Positions 53,064-61,734 of a DNA stretch of 64,000 bases are shown here, in pieces. The notes beneath the pieces were generated by a model. That model saw only the letters and a list, made by a program, of their open reading frames with translations. It was not told the DNA's origin and did no database searches. The stretch is from NCBI GenBank assembly GCA_938046585.1, contig CALIWR010000028.1, forward strand, positions 6,227 to 70,226. The letters are read 5' to 3'. Numbering within the stretch: the stretch's first letter is position 1; each line of letters begins with the position of its first letter. The position numbers and the translations under genes are program-made. This DNA is from an uncultured Propionibacteriaceae bacterium (lineage in GTDB: Bacteria; Actinomycetota; Actinomycetes; Propionibacteriales; Propionibacteriaceae).

Positions 53064-53477
53064 TTAGGTGAGCGGGAAACTGCTGGACAGGTCGGCGTGG
53101 ACCCCGCTGTGACGCAGCCGGTGGTCGGCCGCCGCCTCGGCCCAGGTCAGGGCTCCAGCGGCCAGCTCGAGGAAGGTCCGCGGATCGGTCTCGACGACGG
53201 CGGGGGGAGTGCCGCGGGTATGCGTCGGGCCGCTGCCGTCGCCGAGCTGCACCGCCGCGTACGGGGGGATCCGCAGTTCGACCGTACGGCCGGGCGTGGT
53301 CTCGCCTAGGTGGGCTGCCGCCGCCCGGACCGCCAACGCGACCAGGCTCCGGTCCGGTACCTCCAGGGCCGTGACCGCGGCCGCCAGCTGCCGGGCCCCG
53401 GACCCGGGACCCGCAGCGCCGAGGGCCGACAGGGCCGCCGCGACCTGCTGGTGCAGGCGGCGGGAGGAGACAGGCAC
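53064..53477 (-). CDS. SCP2-like (sterol carrier family) small protein
   Basis: A 137-aa protein. TVELRIPPYAAVQLG and GTPPAVVETDPRTFLELAAGALTWAEA match the actinobacterial 'sterol carrier family protein' group, a small SCP2-like fold. It probably binds a hydrophobic ligand; no substrate can be named. It is convergent with the glutamine synthetase gene (9 bp apart) and divergent from glnE. Confidence 0.75.
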   Translation of the reverse strand: MPVSSRRLHQQVAAALSALGAAGPGSGARQLAAAVTALEVPDRSLVALAVRAAAAHLGETTPGRTVELRIPPYAAVQLGDGSGPTHTRGTPPAVVETDPRTFLELAAGALTWAEAAADHRLRHSGVHADLSSSFPLT

Positions 53478-53541
53478 AGCTGAACGCTACCCGGGCCGGC
53501 ATCGGGCCCCGCGACGGCGGGTCTGTGGCTAGCCTGAGCGG

Positions 53542-56496
53542 ATGCGGCTCGCGACGACCCAAGGTGACCTGGTCCGCAGAGGTTTCCGGGATCTCACGAC
53601 GGCGACTGCCCTGGTGGAGCAGCTCAGCGAGCGACACCAGGACGGCGCCCGGCACTTCCTCGACCTGGCAGGCGAGGCCATCGACCCGGACCTGGCGCTC
53701 GCCGGGCTGGCCAGGCTGCTAGACGCCGACCCGCCCCGGGTACATTCGCTGGTCGAGCAGCCTGCCTTCGCGAGCCGGGTGGTGGCGGTGCTGGGTGGCT
53801 CGACTGAACTGTCCCGCGGCCTCGTGGCGCAGCCGCTGGATGTTGAGGTGCTGGCGCCGGCTCCGGTACGCAGCGATGCTGCCGAGATCCGATCCCGGCT
53901 ACTGCGGGCGGTGGGGGCGGACCCGCAGGCCCCGGTCCCGGTGGCCAGCGGCACCGCCGACGAGTTGCGGCGTACGTATCGACGCGAGCTGTGCCGGATC
54001 GCGGCCCGGGACCTTACCGCGGCCGAGCCGCTGGCCTTGCTGCCGGACATCGCCGCCGAACTGGCCGACCTGGCTGGGGCGGTGCTGGAGGGGGCCTTGG
54101 CGCTGGCCCGGGCCGCCACCGCTGACCAGGATTGCTGCCGGCTGGCGGTGGTGGCGCTGGGTAAGACCGGCGCCCACGAACTTAATTACCTCTCCGACGT
54201 GGATGTGCTCTTTGTCGCCGAACCGGCCATCGGGGCGGGCCAGGAACCGCGCTGCGGTCCGGACCAGGCGGTCGCGATCGGGACCCGGCTGGCGGCCACG
54301 CTGAGCCGGATCTGCTCAGAGCATTCCGCAGCCGGCACTATCTGGGCCGTGGACTCCGGGCTGCGCCCGGAGGGAAAGGCTGGCCCGCTGGTGCGGACCC
54401 TGGCCAGCATGGAGGCGTACTACACCCGATGGGCGACCAGCTGGGAATTCCAGGCGATGCTGAAGGCCCGCCCGGCCGCCGGGGATCTGACGTTAGGACA
54501 GGCCTTCTGTGACCTGGTATCGCCGCTGGTGTGGGCTGCCGGGGAACGTGAGGGCTTCATTCATGACACGCAGGCGATGCGGCAGCGGGTGATCTCGCTG
54601 ATCCCGGCCCGGGACGCCGACCGGGAGATCAAGCTCGGCTCCGGCGGGCTGCGGGACACCGAGTTCAGCGTCCAGCTGCTGCAGCTGGTGCACGGCCGCG
54701 CAGACGAGCGGCTACGGCTGCGCGGCACCTTGCCGGCCCTGGAGCGGCTGGTCGAGCATGGCTATGTGGGGCGCGAGGACGGGCGCCAGCTAGGCGAGGC
54801 GTACCGTTTTCAGCGGCTGCTGGAGCACCGGGTACAGCTGTACCGGATGCGGCGTAGCCATCTGCTGCCTGATGATCCGGACGGGTTGCGGATGTTGGCC
54901 CGGGCGACCCGGTTGTCCGGCCCGGATGAGGTCCTGGAGCAGTGGCGTCACAGCACCCGGGTGGTGCGTCGGCTGCACCGGCGGATCTTCTACTCACCGC
55001 TGTTGGAGGCGGTGGCCCGGATCCCGACCGCCCAGATGCGGCTCACCCCTGAGGCCGCCCAGACCCGGCTGCTGGCGCTTGGGTACGCCGACCCGGCAGC
55101 CGCGTTACGGCACCTGCAGGCACTGACCACTGGGATCACTCGGAGTACGGAAATCCAACGCCAGCTGTTGCCGGCAATGCTGGGCTGGTTCACCGAGGGC
55201 TGTAACCCCGATCATGGGCTGCTCGCCTTCCGGCAGATCTGCGAGGCGCTAGGCAATACCCCGTGGTATCTGAGGGCGCTGCGCGATGAGGGGGCGGTGG
55301 CGCAGCGGCTGGCCCGGATCGTGTCCAGCTCCCGGTACGCGGTGGACCTGCTGCGCCGGGCCCCGCAGCAGGTTGAGCTGCTGACCAGCGACGAGCAGAT
55401 CAGCCCCCGGCCCGGCAGCGAGATCAGCCGCGCGATGAGTTCGGCCGTGGCGCGGCACCCGGAATCTGCGGCCGCGGTCGAGGCGGTTCAGTCCCTGCGG
55501 CGCCGCGAGCTGCTGCGGGTGGTGATGGCCGACCTGCTCGGTGACATCACGCCGGAATCGGTCGGCGCGGCGCTGAGCGAGATCGCGACCGCCACCGCCC
55601 AGGCGATGCTGGAGCTGGCTGCGCGCGAGGTCGGGGAGGTTCCACCGATCGGGATCGTCGCCTGCGGCAGCTGGGGCGGGGGAGAAGTTTCGTACGGTTC
55701 GGACCTGGACGCCTTGTTTGTGATCGGCGACGGCATCCGGCCGCAGGCCCAACGCCAGGCGGTCGCAGCGGTCACCCGGCTACGGGCCCTGCTGCGCTAC
55801 GGCGGCGGCGATGTGGCGATCAGCCTGGACCCGGACCTGCGCCCGGAGGGCCGCAACGGGCCCCTGGTCCGTAGTCTCGGCTCGTACCGGGCCTACTACG
55901 ACCGCTGGTCGGCCACCTGGGAGGCCCAGGCCCTGCTGCGGGCCACCCCGGCCGCCGGGGACCATGAGCTGGCAGCTCGGCTGGTGGCGGCGATCGACCC
56001 GGTGCGCTACCCGCAGGCGGGGCTCAGCGCCCAGCAGCTGGTCGAGATCCGCCGCTTGAAGGCCCGGATGGAGACCGAGCGGATGCCGCGCGGGGTGGAT
56101 CCGAGACGGCACCTGAAGCTGGGCCCGGGGGGCCGCTCTGATGTGGAGTGGGTGGTCCAGCTGGTACAGATGCGCCACGCTGGCGAACTGGCCGAGCTGC
56201 GGACTCCGAAGACCCTGCCGGCCCTGACGGCAGCGGTCACTGCCGGGCTGGTGGGCGAGGCTGACGCCGCCGCGTTGCGGGCCGCGTGGCTGTTCGCCGG
56301 ACGGATCCGCAATGCCTCGATGCTGGTCCGGGGCCGGCCCTCGGACCTGGTCCCGACCGATGGCCGCGAATTGGGCCAGGTGGCCCAAACCTTGGGGTAC
56401 GGCCGCGGCGGTGCCTCTCATCTGTTGGAGGACTGGGGCCGGGTGTCTCGCCACGCGAAGCAGGTGGTGGACCGGCTGTTGTGGGCGTCGGATTAG
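53542..56496 (+). CDS. glnE: Bifunctional glutamine synthetase adenylyltransferase/deadenylase
   Basis: A 984-aa enzyme that adds and removes AMP on glutamine synthetase according to nitrogen status. Two nucleotidyltransferase domains are visible: VVALGKTGAHELNYLSDVDVLF (about residues 203-224) and IVACGSWGGGEVSYGSDLDALF (about 705-726), each followed by a GlnD PII-uridylyltransferase-like helical part. Full length for the family. The ATG start is in the gap after the SCP-like gene. The adjacent synthetase lacks the target Tyr, so its substrate is probably GlnA1 encoded elsewhere. Confidence 0.95.
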   Translation: MRLATTQGDLVRRGFRDLTTATALVEQLSERHQDGARHFLDLAGEAIDPDLALAGLARLLDADPPRVHSLVEQPAFASRVVAVLGGSTELSRGLVAQPLDVEVLAPAPVRSDAAEIRSRLLRAVGADPQAPVPVASGTADELRRTYRRELCRIAARDLTAAEPLALLPDIAAELADLAGAVLEGALALARAATADQDCCRLAVVALGKTGAHELNYLSDVDVLFVAEPAIGAGQEPRCGPDQAVAIGTRLAATLSRICSEHSAAGTIWAVDSGLRPEGKAGPLVRTLASMEAYYTRWATSWEFQAMLKARPAAGDLTLGQAFCDLVSPLVWAAGEREGFIHDTQAMRQRVISLIPARDADREIKLGSGGLRDTEFSVQLLQLVHGRADERLRLRGTLPALERLVEHGYVGREDGRQLGEAYRFQRLLEHRVQLYRMRRSHLLPDDPDGLRMLARATRLSGPDEVLEQWRHSTRVVRRLHRRIFYSPLLEAVARIPTAQMRLTPEAAQTRLLALGYADPAAALRHLQALTTGITRSTEIQRQLLPAMLGWFTEGCNPDHGLLAFRQICEALGNTPWYLRALRDEGAVAQRLARIVSSSRYAVDLLRRAPQQVELLTSDEQISPRPGSEISRAMSSAVARHPESAAAVEAVQSLRRRELLRVVMADLLGDITPESVGAALSEIATATAQAMLELAAREVGEVPPIGIVACGSWGGGEVSYGSDLDALFVIGDGIRPQAQRQAVAAVTRLRALLRYGGGDVAISLDPDLRPEGRNGPLVRSLGSYRAYYDRWSATWEAQALLRATPAAGDHELAARLVAAIDPVRYPQAGLSAQQLVEIRRLKARMETERMPRGVDPRRHLKLGPGGRSDVEWVVQLVQMRHAGELAELRTPKTLPALTAAVTAGLVGEADAAALRAAWLFAGRIRNASMLVRGRPSDLVPTDGRELGQVAQTLGYGRGGASHLLEDWGRVSRHAKQVVDRLLWASD

Positions 56497-56611
56497 GGCC
56501 AGAACGCAGTGCCTCGCCCGACGTGATGGGCGGATGTATGTCGACTCGACTGGTAGAGAGCAGTATCCGGATCATTCTTTCGGCTGGGCGGATTCGCATT
56601 ACCTGCGGGCT

Positions 56612-57592
56612 CTACCGCGGCTGAGATCTGACAAAATCAACCTCTTCTGAGTGATGATCAGTCAAGAGATGGGTCGGGTCGCTGTTGCGGGGCTGCGGGG
56701 GTACCGCTTCGGGCAGGTTGCCGAGCTGCGCCACGATCACCGCGGCCAACATCAGGGCACAGCCGATGATGCCGCGCAGGTCCATTCGTTCCCCCAGCCA
56801 GAGGGCTCCGCTGACGGCGCCGAAGACCGTTTCCAGCGACATGATGATGGCCGCGTGGGCGGCCTTGGCGTCGCGCTGGGCGACCACTTGCAGGGTGAAT
56901 CCGACCCCGGTCGACAAGAAGGCCGTGTACGCCAGCGGGGCCGCCGACCCGACTAGGCCCGCGAACGGATGCTCGTCCACCAGCGGTGCCAGCAGGGCGC
57001 TAAGCATGCAGCAGGTGGCGAACTGGACCACGCATAGCCGCAATGGGTCCTGCCGTCGGCCGACCCGGTCGATAACCAGGATGTGCCCAGTCCAGAACAG
57101 CGAGCAGATCAGCACCAGCAGGTCCCCCTGGTTGATGTGAAGCCCGTCTCGGATGCTCAGCAGGTACAGCCCGGTAACGGCCAGTACCGCCCCGACCCAG
57201 GTCCAGTTGCTGGTCCGGGCCCGGAGCACCACCAGCGTGGCGAGTGGGATGAAGACCAGGTACAGCCCGGTGATGAAGCTGGCATTACCGGCCGTGGTGT
57301 ATCCCAGTCCGGCCTGCTGCAGCAGGGTGCCGCCAGTGAGCACAGCACCGGCCAGCGCCCCTGGCCAGAGCGCCGCCTGCCACCGAGTACGACGCTGGGC
57401 GCGATCTACCCGCCCGGACCGGTCAAAACCGGCCACTGCCGGGATCAGGGCCACAGCCCCCAACAGGTTGCGGACCGCGTTGAACGATGCCGGGCCGGTG
57501 TCCTCAGCTCCCAGCCGTTGAGCTACGAAGGCTGAACCCCAGATGGCGGCGGTCAGCAGCAACAGCAGATTCGCCCGTAGGGTCCGGCTCAC
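56612..57592 (-). CDS. DMT/EamA family transporter
   Basis: A 326-aa membrane protein with ten predicted helices forming two EamA repeats. LTAAIWGSAFVAQRLG at the N-terminus and ALWLGERMDLRGIIGCALMLAAV near the end are typical. It probably exports a metabolite or amino acid; the substrate is unknown. The hydrophilic C-terminal ~35 aa are unusual but short. It is convergent with glnE (about 115 bp between). Confidence 0.9.
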   Translation of the reverse strand: MSRTLRANLLLLLTAAIWGSAFVAQRLGAEDTGPASFNAVRNLLGAVALIPAVAGFDRSGRVDRAQRRTRWQAALWPGALAGAVLTGGTLLQQAGLGYTTAGNASFITGLYLVFIPLATLVVLRARTSNWTWVGAVLAVTGLYLLSIRDGLHINQGDLLVLICSLFWTGHILVIDRVGRRQDPLRLCVVQFATCCMLSALLAPLVDEHPFAGLVGSAAPLAYTAFLSTGVGFTLQVVAQRDAKAAHAAIIMSLETVFGAVSGALWLGERMDLRGIIGCALMLAAVIVAQLGNLPEAVPPQPRNSDPTHLLTDHHSEEVDFVRSQPR

Positions 57593-57626
57593 CGCGTCAC
57601 CTTACCGGCCGCGTCTGCTCGTCAGC

Positions 57627-57715
57627 AGGTTGGCCGAGCCACCCGGGTTCGCGCTAGGCGGGGAATATGTCGACGACGGCCCGATGGAGGTTGCCCGAGC
57701 CGTCCGGGTTCGCGC
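57627..57715. repeat. 28-bp imperfect direct repeat, two copies 61 bp apart
   Basis: Copies at 57627-57654 and 57688-57715 read AGGTTGGCCGAGCCACCCGG and AGGTTGCCCGAGCCGTCCGG, then GTTCGCGC in both, with three mismatches in 28. They lie in the 185-bp gap upstream of the dprE1-like gene. They could be regulator sites or part of a dispersed repeat. Confidence 0.7.
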
Positions 57716-57768
57716 GCCGCGCCACAGGGGATCCCTGTCCCGGGGCCGGCTGGGCTGGTGCTGCGCCG

Positions 57769-57780
57769 TAGGATTAAGTG
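57769..57780 (+). promoter_or_regulatory. Possible -10 element for a leaderless dprE1 transcript
   Basis: TAGGAT (57769-57774) fits the actinobacterial TANNNT -10. GTG 57781 lies seven bases after its end, where a transcript would begin, and no ribosome site is present. A leaderless mRNA starting at GTG is therefore likely. Inference only. Confidence 0.4.
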
Positions 57781-59178
57781 GTGAGCATCTCGACGCGAGC
57801 CCAACGGTTGACTGGATGGGGACGCACTGCCGCCACCGGCTCGCATGTGCTGCGCCCTACCGACCCGCAGATCGTGATTGACGCGGTCACCAAGGTCGCC
57901 GAGGCGACCAGCGGGCCGCTGTGTCGCGGCGTGGTGGCCCGGGGGCTGGGCCGCAGCTACGGCGATGTGGCGCAGAACAGCGGCGGCATGGTGATCGATA
58001 CCACCGGGCTGGACCGGGTACTGCAGGTCGATCCGACCGCGGCCACGGTCGTAGTCGAGGCCGGCGTCTCGCTGGACCGCCTGATCCGGGTGGTCCTTGC
58101 GTACGGGCTGTGGATCCCGGTGCTGCCCGGCACCCGGCAGGTCACGGTAGGTGGGGCTATCGGCTGCGATATCCACGGCAAGAACCACCACAGCGCCGGC
58201 AGCTTCGGCAACCATGTCCGCTCGATGCGGCTGCTGGTCGCGGACGGACGGGTATTGGACCTGGCCCGCGACGGCAGCCCCGACGATCCCGATGCCAGCA
58301 TCTTCTGGGCCACGATCGGCGGCGCCGGGCTGACCGGGATCATCCTGGAAGCCTGTCTCGACCTGGAGCGGGTTGAGTCCGCCTATTTCGTCGCCGACGG
58401 GATCGTGACCCGATCCCTGGAGGAAACGATCGCCGTCCACTCCGACGGCTCCGAGGCCCATTACCCGTACAGCTCGGCCTGGTTCGACGCGATCTCGGAG
58501 CCGCCCAGGCTGGGCCGGGCCGCGATTAGCCGGGGTCATCTCGCCAGCCTCGACGAATTGCCGCCGAAGCTACGCCGCGACCCGCTGCATTTCGACGCCA
58601 AGCCGCTGCTCACCCTGCCCGATATCTTCCCGAACGGGTTGGCGAACCGGCTCACTTTTTCCGCGCTCGGCTCGCTCTGGTACGCCAAGAGCGGCACCTA
58701 CACCGGCAAGGTGCAAAGCCTGACCGCCTTCTATCACCCGCTGGACCTGATCGGGGAGTGGAACCGCGCGTACGGGCCGGCTGGCTTCCTGCAGTACCAG
58801 TTCGTGGTCCCGACTGCCGCGGTGGACGAGTTCGGCTCCCTGGTCCGCGAAATCCAACGCAGCGGGCATTATTCGTTCCTGAACGTGTTCAAACTGTTCG
58901 GGCCGGGAAACCAGGCTGCGTTGTCGTACCCGATGCCGGGGTGGAATGTGTGCGTCGACTTCCCGATCAAGCCGGGCCTGTCGACCTTCCTGAACCGGCT
59001 TGATGCCCGGGTCCTGGAGCTCGGCGGGCGCCTGTACGTGGCGAAGGATTCCCGGACTAGCGCCCAGACCTTCCACGCGATGTACCCCCGCCTCGAGCAG
59101 TGGCGGGCGGTTCGACGCCGGGTCGACCCAGACGCCGTCTTCGCCTCCGACCTGGCCCGACGACTGGAGTTGCTGTGA
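57781..59178 (+). CDS. dprE1: Decaprenylphosphoryl-ribose oxidase-like FAD enzyme (DprE1)
   Basis: A 465-aa FAD-dependent oxidoreductase. The FAD-binding part has ARGLGRSYGD and PGTRQVTVGGAIGCDIHGKN. The substrate part ends with GWNVCVDFPIKPGL and AKDSRTSAQTFHAMYPR, matching DprE1 of M. tuberculosis, including the cysteine targeted there by benzothiazinones (here in NVCVDF). DprE1 oxidises decaprenylphosphoryl ribose in arabinan precursor synthesis. GTG 57778 or 57781 may be the start. It overlaps dprE2 by 4 bp, so the two-step epimerase is encoded together. Confidence 0.92.
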   Translation: MSISTRAQRLTGWGRTAATGSHVLRPTDPQIVIDAVTKVAEATSGPLCRGVVARGLGRSYGDVAQNSGGMVIDTTGLDRVLQVDPTAATVVVEAGVSLDRLIRVVLAYGLWIPVLPGTRQVTVGGAIGCDIHGKNHHSAGSFGNHVRSMRLLVADGRVLDLARDGSPDDPDASIFWATIGGAGLTGIILEACLDLERVESAYFVADGIVTRSLEETIAVHSDGSEAHYPYSSAWFDAISEPPRLGRAAISRGHLASLDELPPKLRRDPLHFDAKPLLTLPDIFPNGLANRLTFSALGSLWYAKSGTYTGKVQSLTAFYHPLDLIGEWNRAYGPAGFLQYQFVVPTAAVDEFGSLVREIQRSGHYSFLNVFKLFGPGNQAALSYPMPGWNVCVDFPIKPGLSTFLNRLDARVLELGGRLYVAKDSRTSAQTFHAMYPRLEQWRAVRRRVDPDAVFASDLARRLELL

Positions 59179-59936
59179 TCAACGCGACTGGGAATCCTCA
59201 GACCATTCTGCTGCTGGGCGGCAGCTCCGAGATCGGGCTGGCGATCGTCGGCGAATATCTCAAACAGGCGCCGGCGCGGGTGATTCTCGCCGCCCGTCCG
59301 GGCGACCCGGAAGGTGACCGGGCGGTCGCTGACCTGATGGCCGGCGGCGCCACTGCGGTGGAGCGGATCGACTTTGACGCAGCCGATTTCCCGTCCCACC
59401 CGGCGATCATCGAGCAGGTCTGGGCCGGTGGTGACGTGGATCTGGCGATCGTTGCCTGGGGGCTGTTGGGCCAGGCCGAGCAGTTGTGGCAGGATCAGCG
59501 GGCGGCGGTCGACTTCGTCGGCGTCAACTACACCGGCGCGGTGAGTATCGGGGTGCTGCTCGGGCAGCGGATGCGCCAGCAGGGGCACGGTCAGATCATC
59601 GTCATGTCGAGTGTGGCCGGGGAACGGGTCCGGCGTTCCAATTTCATGTACGGGTCGACCAAGGCCGGCTTGGACTCGTTCTACCTGAACCTGGGCGTGG
59701 CGCTCGAACCGTACGGAGTGAGGGTGCTCGTGGTCCGGCCCGGGATGGTCCGGACCCGGATGTCGGCGCACCTCAAGGAGGCTCCGCTGACTATCGACAA
59801 GGAGCAGGTCGCCGACCTGGTGGTCCGTTCGGTGGCCGCCGGTAAGGACCTGGTCTGGGCGCCGCCCGCGTTCCGGTGGGTGATGGTGGCCCTGCGGCAT
59901 ATCCCGCGTCCGATCTTCAAACGGCTGCCGATCTAG
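59175..59936 (+). CDS. dprE2: Decaprenylphosphoryl-2-keto-ribose reductase-like SDR (DprE2)
   Basis: A 253-aa short-chain dehydrogenase, the same size as M. tuberculosis DprE2. The nucleotide motif is LLLGGSSEIGLAI, and the catalytic SSV...YGSTKAG set is present. GTG 59175 overlaps the dprE1 stop (GTGA); the frame continues upstream inside dprE1 but the motif order requires this start. It should reduce the keto intermediate made by DprE1. Confidence 0.92.
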   Translation: MINATGNPQTILLLGGSSEIGLAIVGEYLKQAPARVILAARPGDPEGDRAVADLMAGGATAVERIDFDAADFPSHPAIIEQVWAGGDVDLAIVAWGLLGQAEQLWQDQRAAVDFVGVNYTGAVSIGVLLGQRMRQQGHGQIIVMSSVAGERVRRSNFMYGSTKAGLDSFYLNLGVALEPYGVRVLVVRPGMVRTRMSAHLKEAPLTIDKEQVADLVVRSVAAGKDLVWAPPAFRWVMVALRHIPRPIFKRLPI

Positions 59937-60290
59937 CCGAGCGTCACCTATCCGACGCGGGCTGGCAGGTCGATTAGCCCGAAACCTTGCAATCTCCTGG
60001 TGGCACCTGGGCGGCCGCCTGGTCGCGCTGCCGGGCCCGGTTCTGGTCGATCGCCTGCGCCGCCTCGACGACCTCGGCCGGGTCCTCGGGGTCGAGGTCG
60101 AACCAGGAGCCGGCCTGCGCCAGCGGGATCGTCGCTATGGGACCGAGGCTGCTGGGCCTTCACCCGTGGCCCGGGCTGCTGGCAGGGGTTACCCCGGCAG
60201 AGATTAAGATCGGTGGGCCTGCGCCAAGGGCCCCACGGTCACGGTGTGATGTTCTGTGCCCAGTGGCCGTGCGGGTGCGAAGGAGACCGG
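59937..60290. other. Intergenic region before the Ser/Thr kinase gene
   Basis: This 354-bp gap between dprE2 and the kinase gene contains the promoter region of the kinase. A minus-strand open stretch that looks like a decayed gene end is listed separately. No other structure was recognised. Confidence 0.5.
59974..60159 (-). pseudogene. Possible C-terminal gene remnant
   Basis: On the minus strand, 61 codons are open from just after an in-frame TGA (60162-60160) to a TAA at 59976-59974, without any usable start codon. The peptide reads LAQAGSWFDLDPEDPAE and then VVEAAQAIDQNRARQRD, with strongly GC-rich third positions as in host genes. It looks like the end of a broken gene, but chance is possible. 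Confidence 0.3.
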
Positions 60291-61712
60291 ATGAGCGACA
60301 TGACGATACGGCGCGGGGCGCTGCCGGGGATTGACCTGCACGAGATCATCGGGCATGGCGGGTTCGCGGTCGTCTACCGGGCCCAGCAGATCAGCGTCCA
60401 GCGTGAGGTGGCGGTCAAGATCGACACCCGGCCGCTGATCGACGACCAGGCCCGGCGCAGATTCCTGCGCGAGGCCACCGCTTCGGCGCGGATTTCGTCG
60501 CACCCGCATGTGGTGTCTTTGATTGATGTCGGGACCACCTCCGATGGGCGGGCCTACTTCGTGATGGAATTGTGCCCGAATGGGTCGCTGGCGGACCTGG
60601 TCCGGACCCGGGGCGCATTGCCGGCCGCCGACACTATCGAATTGGGGATCGCGATCTCCAGCGCTTTGGCGGCGGCGCACGAGAACGGCATCTTGCACCG
60701 GGATGTGAAACCCGCGAATGTGCTGATCGACGGGTACGGGACGCCGCGGCTGTCAGATTTTGGGATCTCGGCGCTCCTGTCTCCCGACGCCGAGATCTCG
60801 GCCACGATGGAGGCGCTGACCCCGGGCTTCGCCCCGCCGGAGGTGGTCGCAGGGCAGCGACCTACCCCGCAGGGGGATGTCTGGTCGATGGGCGCCACCT
60901 TGTACACCCTGGCTACCGGCCGCCGGCCTCGGACCAGGCAGGACGGGACTCCCCGTACCGTCCAGGAGATCATGGCTGACCCGTATGCGCCGCTGCCGCC
61001 GGTGACCGCTGAGGGTAGCGAACAGCTGGCTCGGGTGATCGAACGGGCTGTGGCCCCGGAACCGAAAGACCGCTACCCGGACGGCCGGGCCCTGTACGAG
61101 GCGTTGCGGGCGATTCGCCCCGCCTCTGACGGCCCCGGCCGGATCGTGGGTGGCCCCGAGGCCGGGCTGCTGACCACCCTGCGGGACGTGGCCTCGCCGG
61201 CCCCGGCCCAGGCGCGGCCCCGGCGGCGTTGGCCGATGGTCGCCTCGGCGGCGGTTCTGGGGGCGGCCCTGGGCAGCGGGGGCACCTTCGCGTTGCTGCG
61301 CCTGACCCCGGCCGGGCTCCTGCCTGGCGTGCCGACGGGTACCGCGACCGGTGCCGCCGCAGGCTCAGCCGCGCCGCAGGTGGGGGTCTGCTGGGGTGGG
61401 ATCACCTCGGTCTCCGGGAAGATCAACGCCCGGCAGGTCCCGTGCACCGAACCCCACTACTGGGAGACCTTCGCCTCCGGTTTCCTGGAGCAGAACACCA
61501 ACCCGGACAGCGACGACCTCAACTCTGATAGCAACGTTGAGAAGGCCTGTACCCAGGAGACGCTGAAGTCCTACCTGCCCGGCAAGCAGGGCTCCTACGA
61601 CATCCAGGTAATCCCGGCGCAGACCCGGCCGGCGAGCGGCGCCGTGGGTTTCTCCTGTGTCGCTGCGAAGGAGAACGCGGGGGAGGTGACCGGCCAGCTC
61701 AAGGACAGCTGA
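60291..61712 (+). CDS. Membrane Ser/Thr protein kinase with septum-formation-like outer domain
   Basis: A 473-aa Hanks-type kinase. The Gly-rich loop is GHGGFAVV, Lys43 is in VAVKI, HRDVKPAN gives Asp138, and DFG is at 156-158. An Ala/Pro/Arg-rich linker leads to one transmembrane helix (about 316-336). The extracytoplasmic ~110 aa carry paired cysteines (C367, C385) and CTEPHYWETFASG, resembling actinobacterial septum-formation domains. No PASTA repeats. ATG 60291 has AAGGAG upstream; the frame is open to 60000 but without a site. It probably senses an envelope signal. Confidence 0.9.
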   Translation: MSDMTIRRGALPGIDLHEIIGHGGFAVVYRAQQISVQREVAVKIDTRPLIDDQARRRFLREATASARISSHPHVVSLIDVGTTSDGRAYFVMELCPNGSLADLVRTRGALPAADTIELGIAISSALAAAHENGILHRDVKPANVLIDGYGTPRLSDFGISALLSPDAEISATMEALTPGFAPPEVVAGQRPTPQGDVWSMGATLYTLATGRRPRTRQDGTPRTVQEIMADPYAPLPPVTAEGSEQLARVIERAVAPEPKDRYPDGRALYEALRAIRPASDGPGRIVGGPEAGLLTTLRDVASPAPAQARPRRRWPMVASAAVLGAALGSGGTFALLRLTPAGLLPGVPTGTATGAAAGSAAPQVGVCWGGITSVSGKINARQVPCTEPHYWETFASGFLEQNTNPDSDDLNSDSNVEKACTQETLKSYLPGKQGSYDIQVIPAQTRPASGAVGFSCVAAKENAGEVTGQLKDS

Positions 61713-61734
61713 GCCGGCCACCCGCAGCTACGGG

